Assembly (NCBI GenBank): GCA_016786705.1
Contig: JAEUVV010000011.1
Location: forward strand, 124,001 to 188,000
Direction: 5' to 3'
Source of the DNA: Taibaiella sp.
GTDB lineage: Bacteria > Bacteroidota > Bacteroidia > Chitinophagales > Chitinophagaceae
Length of the DNA stretch: 64,000 bases
Below the pieces are notes generated by a model. That model worked only from the letters and a program-made list of their open reading frames with translations. It ran no database searches and was not told where the DNA came from. Every line of letters begins with the position of its first letter. The stretch's first letter is position 1. Of the stretch, positions 59,739 to 64,000 are shown one piece after another. The position numbers and the translations under genes were made by a program.

Positions 59739-60940
59739 TGCGTATCCTTGTTTTATGTAGCCGTGTGCCCTACCCTTTACACGATGGCGGGAACCTGGCG
59801 GTAAGCAATTTGATGGAAGGGTTACTGGATGCCGGGATCCGGTTAAGTATGCTGGCGATGAACACGAGCCGGCATCAGGTAGATCCACAACAGTTACCTC
59901 CGGTGTTTAACCGGCTGGAATATTTTAAAACCGTTGCCGTAGATAACAGTATTAAACCCCTGGCTGCCCTGCGGTCTTTGGTAAGCGGCACTTCCTATAA
60001 CCTGGAAAGGTTTATTACTCAGGATTTTGAACCGGCATTAACGAGCCTGCTGCAAGTCAATCAATATGATATCATTTTACTGGAAGGCTTATATGTAACA
60101 CCTTATTTATCAGCCATCCGGAAACATAGTAGCGCAAAAGTCTGCTACCGGCAGCATAATGTGGAATTCCAGATCTGGGAAAGACTGGCCCGTAACAGTA
60201 CTCATTTTCTGAAGCGCTTTTACCTGCGGCAGCTGGCCAAAGCCCTCAAGAAGTATGAACTGAAGCATTTAAACGATTATGACAGCATCGCGGCCATTTC
60301 GCCCGTAGATGCGGAGATTTATCAGGCTTTAGGTTGCACTATACCTGTGGTGGAGATCCCCTACAGCCTTAAGATAAAAAATCCTGCAACTAACCTGGCC
60401 GCCACTCCTGCGATACCCCGGTTCTACCATATCGGCGCAATGGACTGGCAACCTAATGAAGAGGCGATTAGCTGGTTCCTGGAAAAAGTATGGCCCCTGG
60501 TGATCGCGTCTGCCCCTGAAGCGCAACTCTTCCTGGCCGGCAGGAATATGTCGGCCTATTTCCTGGGAGGTTCCTGGCCAAATGTGCACATCATTGGCGA
60601 GGTACCGGATGCCGACGCCTTCGAAGCAGATAAACAAATCCTGGTCGTTCCCTTACATTCCGGTGGTGGGATCCGTATCAAAATCCTGGAAGCCATGTCG
60701 AAGCAAAAAGCGGTCATTGCCACCCGCGTTGCCATGCAGGGATTTCATGCAGCCGCAAACGGGGAGGAAGTTTTACTGGCGGATAGTCCCGCTGATTTTG
60801 CCGCAGCCTGCCTGGCCCTTATTAATGATCCCGGGCAAGTACAGCAGCTGGGCCTGAAGGCTCAAAAATTAATACAAACTTATTACAATCAGCAACTTGT
60901 AATTAATAAATTGTTACAACATTTTAATGCTCTATTATAA
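59738..60940 (+). CDS. Glycosyltransferase family 4 protein
   Basis: 400 aa, GT-B fold. N-terminal acceptor domain begins MRILVLCSRVPYPLHDGGN with the glycine-rich loop; middle RQHNVEFQIWERLA; C-terminal nucleotide-sugar domain (about 220-400) with IGAMDWQPNEEAISWFL, AQLFLAGRNMS, IIGEVPDADAF, VVPLHSGGGIRIKILEAMS (the GT4 EX7E-type region) and VIATRVAMQGF. Retaining transferase, probably for a surface polysaccharide. Start overlaps the kinase stop codon, so the two are translationally coupled. Donor and acceptor not known. Confidence 0.9.
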   Translation: MRILVLCSRVPYPLHDGGNLAVSNLMEGLLDAGIRLSMLAMNTSRHQVDPQQLPPVFNRLEYFKTVAVDNSIKPLAALRSLVSGTSYNLERFITQDFEPALTSLLQVNQYDIILLEGLYVTPYLSAIRKHSSAKVCYRQHNVEFQIWERLARNSTHFLKRFYLRQLAKALKKYELKHLNDYDSIAAISPVDAEIYQALGCTIPVVEIPYSLKIKNPATNLAATPAIPRFYHIGAMDWQPNEEAISWFLEKVWPLVIASAPEAQLFLAGRNMSAYFLGGSWPNVHIIGEVPDADAFEADKQILVVPLHSGGGIRIKILEAMSKQKAVIATRVAMQGFHAAANGEEVLLADSPADFAAACLALINDPGQVQQLGLKAQKLIQTYYNQQLVINKLLQHFNALL

Positions 60941-60997
60941 ATGAATGCTTTCTGCTCCCATTTATAAACAATTAGCCCAAGTTTCGGTTTAAGATGT

Positions 60998-61005
60998 TAT
61001 TTTTG
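60998..61005 (+). promoter_or_regulatory. TAnnTTTG -7 box before the UPF0173 gene
   Basis: TATTTTTG, exact match, 35 bp before ATG 61041. Confidence 0.55.
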
Positions 61006-61040
61006 TAGATTGCTATAGCAAATCAATAAATCAGAACAAA

Positions 61041-61718
61041 ATGGAGCTTACTTTTTACGGACACGCATGCTTTTTGGTAAACACCGGCGATACAAAGATC
61101 TTATTCGATCCTTATATCAGCCCTAATCCACAGGCAAAGGATATAGATATCAGCAGCATTACCGCTGATTATATTTTTGTGTCCCACGGCCATGAAGACC
61201 ATGTGGCCGACCTGCTGAGCCTGGCGCAGCAGACCCGGGCTACCGTTGTTGCTAATTTCGAGATCATAACATGGTTGAGCAAACAGGGTTATGAAAAAGT
61301 ACACCCGATGAATTTCGGAACAAGAGCTTTCGATTTCGGAACGGTACATTTTGTCCCTGCCGCCCATAGCAGCGCGCTACCGGATGGCAGCTATGGTGGT
61401 AATCCCGGCGGTTTTATCTTTAAGACGAAAGGGGGTAGTTTTTACTATACCGGCGACACCAGCCTTACCGCGGAGTTTACCATGATCCCGTATTATGGCA
61501 AACTGGATGCCGCTATCATGCCGGTTGGCGGTAATTTTACCATGAACCCGGAAGAAGCCCTGATCGCAAGCGATATCATCAAATGTGACAACATCATCGG
61601 CGTTCATTTTGACACCTTTGGGTACATTATAATTGATAAAGACCAGGCTATAGCACTATTTAAAGCAGCCGGCAAGACCCTGCGTCTTCCCGGGATCGGC
61701 GACACGATCAACCTGTAA
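61041..61718 (+). CDS. UPF0173-type metal-dependent hydrolase
   Basis: 225 aa, metallo-beta-lactamase-like fold, cytoplasmic. Begins MELTFYGHACFLVNTGDTKILFDP, typical of the UPF0173/YtkL group. Metal motif HGHEDH (from SHGHEDHVADLLSLA), AAHSSAL, YYTGDTSL with the bridging Asp, and the late His in GVHFDTFGYIIID. The substrate is unknown; relatives include phosphodiesterase- and lactonase-like enzymes. Own promoter box. Next to parAB but no clear link to them. Confidence 0.88.
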   Translation: MELTFYGHACFLVNTGDTKILFDPYISPNPQAKDIDISSITADYIFVSHGHEDHVADLLSLAQQTRATVVANFEIITWLSKQGYEKVHPMNFGTRAFDFGTVHFVPAAHSSALPDGSYGGNPGGFIFKTKGGSFYYTGDTSLTAEFTMIPYYGKLDAAIMPVGGNFTMNPEEALIASDIIKCDNIIGVHFDTFGYIIIDKDQAIALFKAAGKTLRLPGIGDTINL

Positions 61719-61790
61719 CAGGATCCAATTGGGATCATCAGAGTTTTAAAGCAATCGCAGAAAAGAAAAAGAAAAAAGGAATACATTCAT

Positions 61791-62585
61791 ATGACAAAAG
61801 TATTAGCTATTGCCAATCAAAAAGGAGGAGTAGGTAAAACTACCACTGCGATCAACCTGGCAGCCAGCCTGGCTGTACTGGAGTATAAAACACTTCTTAT
61901 TGACGCGGATCCACAGGCCAATAGTACCTCAGGAAACGGTTTTGACCTGAAAAATATACAGTTGAGTCTCTACGACTGCCTGGTTAACGACACTCCGATC
62001 AAAAACGCGGTACTGGCATCCGAAACACCCAATCTCGATATTTTACCTTCCCACCTTGACCTGGTAGGGGCAGAAATAGAACTCATCAACCACCCCAACC
62101 GGGAGCACATTCTCAAGCAGGCCATCGCCGCCCTGAATAATGAATATGATTTCATTATAATAGATTGTTCTCCTTCCCTGGGCTTAATTACCGTAAACGC
62201 GCTCTCCGCGGCCAATGCAGTGATTATTCCCGTACAATGCGAATTTTTCGCCCTGGAAGGCTTGGGGAAATTGCTGAACACCATCAAGATTGTACAGGCC
62301 AGGCTGAATACCGACTTACAGATCGAAGGTATCCTGATGACCATGTATGACGGTCGCCTGCGCTTAAGCAACCAGGTAGTGGAAGAAATTAAGAATCATT
62401 TTGAAGACCTTGTTTTCAAAACGATTATACATAGAAATACAAAATTAGGAGAAGCGCCAAGTTTCGGCAAACCGGCTTTAATGTATGACACAGAAAGCAC
62501 GGGAGCGGTGAACTATTTGAATTTAGCCAAGGAGATTTTGCAAAAAAATAACCTTACTAAAATTAAAACTTCTGAATTAATATAA
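61791..62585 (+). CDS. parA: Chromosome partitioning ATPase ParA (Soj)
   Basis: 264 aa. Deviant Walker A KGGVGKTTTAIN with Lys16 and signature Lys11, Walker A' LIDADPQANS, and Walker B DFIIIDCSPSLGLIT. Length and the lack of an N-terminal HTH match chromosomal type Soj/ParA rather than plasmid ParA. ATP-bound dimers coat the nucleoid and move ParB-parS complexes. The parB gene follows at 11 bp, same strand, so this is the standard parAB pair. These genes are often near the replication origin in bacteria. Confidence 0.95.
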   Translation: MTKVLAIANQKGGVGKTTTAINLAASLAVLEYKTLLIDADPQANSTSGNGFDLKNIQLSLYDCLVNDTPIKNAVLASETPNLDILPSHLDLVGAEIELINHPNREHILKQAIAALNNEYDFIIIDCSPSLGLITVNALSAANAVIIPVQCEFFALEGLGKLLNTIKIVQARLNTDLQIEGILMTMYDGRLRLSNQVVEEIKNHFEDLVFKTIIHRNTKLGEAPSFGKPALMYDTESTGAVNYLNLAKEILQKNNLTKIKTSELI

Positions 62586-62596
62586 CCCAGAGCAGT

Positions 62597-63517
62597 ATGG
62601 CACAGAGTAATAAAAAACAAGCTTTAGGAAAAGGCATCAGAGCTTTGTTGAATAACATAGACGAGGAACTGAAATCGAATGAGCCTGCCATAAAAAATAC
62701 GGAAGCCAACAGTCCTAAACAACCGGCCGTGGCCATCGGCCGCATCCCGGTTGACCAGATAAAAGTAAACCCGAAGCAACCGCGTTACGATTTTGATGAG
62801 CAGGCACTGAGCGAGCTGGCTGAAAGTATCAAATTGCATGATATCATCCAGCCGGTGACGGTAGTAAAACTAGCGGAAGGACAATACCAGCTCATTTCCG
62901 GTGAACGCCGCTGGCGGGCCTCTAAATTAGCAGGCCTGAAAGATATCCCGGCCTATATCCGTGAAGCCAACGACCAGGAAATCCTGGAAATGGCCCTGCT
63001 GGAGAACTTACAAAGGGAAAACCTGAATGCGATAGAAATCGCGCTTAGCTACAAACGTTTGATGGACGAATGCAGTCTTACCCAGGAGCAGGTAGCTGAA
63101 AGAATGAAGAAAGAGCGAAGCACAGTGACCAATTACCTGCGCTTATTGAAATTGCCGCCTGATATCCAGAAAGCGGTAAGGGACGGTTCCCTGAGCATGG
63201 GACACGCACGTTCGATCATAGGTTTAGAAAACGTAGATGAGCAATTATACGTATTCCGCGAATGCATGACCAAGGGGATGAGTGTAAGACAGGTAGAAGC
63301 ATTGGTAAAAGCCATGCAACAGGAGCGCAAGCCCCAGGTTGCAGAAAAAGCGGACAACAAACTACCTCCTGCGTATAAGAGAATTGAAGATAATATGGCC
63401 AGCCATTTCTCTTCAAAAGTCATCTTAGCCCGGAAGAAAAACGGCAAAGGCAGTATTACAATTGATTTTTACAGTGATGAGGAACTGGAAAAGATCATGG
63501 AGCTGATGGGTATATAA
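62597..63517 (+). CDS. parB: Chromosome partitioning protein ParB
   Basis: 306 aa. N-terminal ParB/Srx CTPase domain (about 45-140) with LSELAESIKLHDIIQPV and the GERRWRASKLAGL motif that binds CTP and ParA, central HTH (about 155-215, TQEQVAERMKKERSTVTNYL), and a C-terminal dimerisation domain (about 262-306). Binds parS and forms a sliding clamp. No exact parS was spotted in the window. Directly downstream of parA. Confidence 0.94.
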   Translation: MAQSNKKQALGKGIRALLNNIDEELKSNEPAIKNTEANSPKQPAVAIGRIPVDQIKVNPKQPRYDFDEQALSELAESIKLHDIIQPVTVVKLAEGQYQLISGERRWRASKLAGLKDIPAYIREANDQEILEMALLENLQRENLNAIEIALSYKRLMDECSLTQEQVAERMKKERSTVTNYLRLLKLPPDIQKAVRDGSLSMGHARSIIGLENVDEQLYVFRECMTKGMSVRQVEALVKAMQQERKPQVAEKADNKLPPAYKRIEDNMASHFSSKVILARKKNGKGSITIDFYSDEELEKIMELMGI

Positions 63518-63613
63518 GTATCGAAAAATAAGCAATGTATTAGATATTTTTAGTAATTTTCCAGTAACTTGCTTGCTTATAAATATAATTTTTACAATCT
63601 TGTGCAAAATACC

Positions 63614-64000
63614 ATGAACATGCTTAATCGCAAATTGCATACAAAAATACTATTAGGACTATTAGCTATTGCCGGTTTCAGCTCTTGTAAGAAAGACAAC
63701 AATTTGGGTCAGGATAATGACACTGTGATTACCACCCCGCACACGGTACTTGCCGGTACAGATATGGGCTGGATCGTAAAGACCAATGACGGCCGCACTT
63801 TTAATAATGTTTTCGGACTGGATGGCAGCCCGATCAAAATGGTTTCCGCAGCAGGCCCTAATGTGCTGATCTTAAAATCCAGCTTGTTTTTAAGCGACAA
63901 TAACGGCAAAAACTTCAACCCGGTAAATTATACCCTGTATACGCCCAAACCCTGGCGCTACTGGGTAATGGATTGCCCGAGTCATAACCGCATCTATATG
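63614..64000 (+). CDS. Lipoprotein with BNR/propeller-like start (cut by window end)
   Basis: At least 129 residues from ATG 63614; ATG 63620 is also possible. Signal and lipobox GFSSC (Cys25 from 63614), followed by KKDNNLGQDND. The exported part shows repeats of the form GWIVKTNDGRTFNNV and LFLSDNNGKNFNPV, close to the Asp-box (S/T-x-D-x-G-x-x-F) of BNR/sialidase-type propellers, so a six- or seven-bladed propeller is expected beyond the window. Function unknown. Starts 97 bp after the parB stop. Confidence 0.8.
   Translation, partial: MNMLNRKLHTKILLGLLAIAGFSSCKKDNNLGQDNDTVITTPHTVLAGTDMGWIVKTNDGRTFNNVFGLDGSPIKMVSAAGPNVLILKSSLFLSDNNGKNFNPVNYTLYTPKPWRYWVMDCPSHNRIYM

Noticed and set aside
1..64000. 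tRNA, rRNA, insertion sequence, prophage or defence island
   Set aside because: No transposase, integrase, restriction, toxin-antitoxin or phage-like gene was found, and no tRNA-like cloverleaf or CCA-end pattern was recognised by eye; short RNA genes could still be missed.

Overview
The window is a chromosomal segment of a Bacteroidota bacterium, most likely in or near the Chitinophagaceae (lineage inferred, not proven). The grounds are: several secreted proteins ending in type IX secretion (T9SS) type A tails or CHU_C/type B tails; a gldG gliding gene; TonB-linked outer-membrane proteins; and exact copies of the Bacteroidota -7 promoter box TAnnTTTG at sensible distances before 18 genes. 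Genes are dense, on both strands, with many hairpin terminators. I saw no rRNA, tRNA, CRISPR array, insertion sequence or phage, so this reads as core plus light accessory genome.

Layout. 1-6.1 kb: end of a histidine kinase, then a TolC/adaptor/RND heavy-metal efflux operon. 6.1-9.5 kb: DUF218 lipoprotein, a T9SS type B Ig-like protein and a Crp/Fnr regulator. 9.6-14.7 kb: NarL-type regulator, TPR histidine kinase and a T9SS protein with three Big_2-like repeats. 15-17.6 kb: PhaB-like reductase, small T9SS protein and a coupled pair of exported proteins, one a free-standing DsbD-N-like domain. 17.7-22.5 kb: valS, a beta-barrel protein and a SurA-like chaperone. 22.6-27.5 kb: a cyanophycin module, with cphB and an isoaspartyl peptidase divergent from cphA. 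27.6-36.9 kb: fluoride channel, M16 protease, T9SS type B protein, TonB-type barrel, DUF5684 protein and Mn-type superoxide dismutase. 37.2-42.3 kb: gldG, bifunctional nuclease and topoisomerase IV subunit A. 42.5-47.2 kb: barrel protein, GDPD lipoprotein, unknown secreted protein, S41 protease and two tandem, mutually homologous membrane proteins of unknown function. 47.3-51.4 kb: a 1361-aa T9SS surface protein. 51.5-57.8 kb: queA, a TonB receptor plus ZIP transporter (probable zinc uptake), a barrel protein and a flippase-like protein. 57.8-64 kb: ruvC, orphan histidine kinase, glycosyltransferase, UPF0173 hydrolase, parA, parB and the start of a lipoprotein.

How it fits together. The best-defined system is the cyanophycin cycle: CphA makes the Asp-Arg polymer, CphB cuts it to beta-Asp-Arg, and the isoaspartyl peptidase can release the amino acids. 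The 469-bp region between the divergent genes holds dyads, a terminator and a broken mini-gene, so regulation there deserves attention. The TonB receptor and ZIP transporter look like a two-membrane metal import route; the RND operon is an export route. The most genuinely unknown material is the tandem membrane pair at 46.2-47.2 kb, the coupled pair at 16.7-17.6 kb, and several perfect dyads next to start codons or promoters. No clearly new multi-gene defence or mobile system was found.
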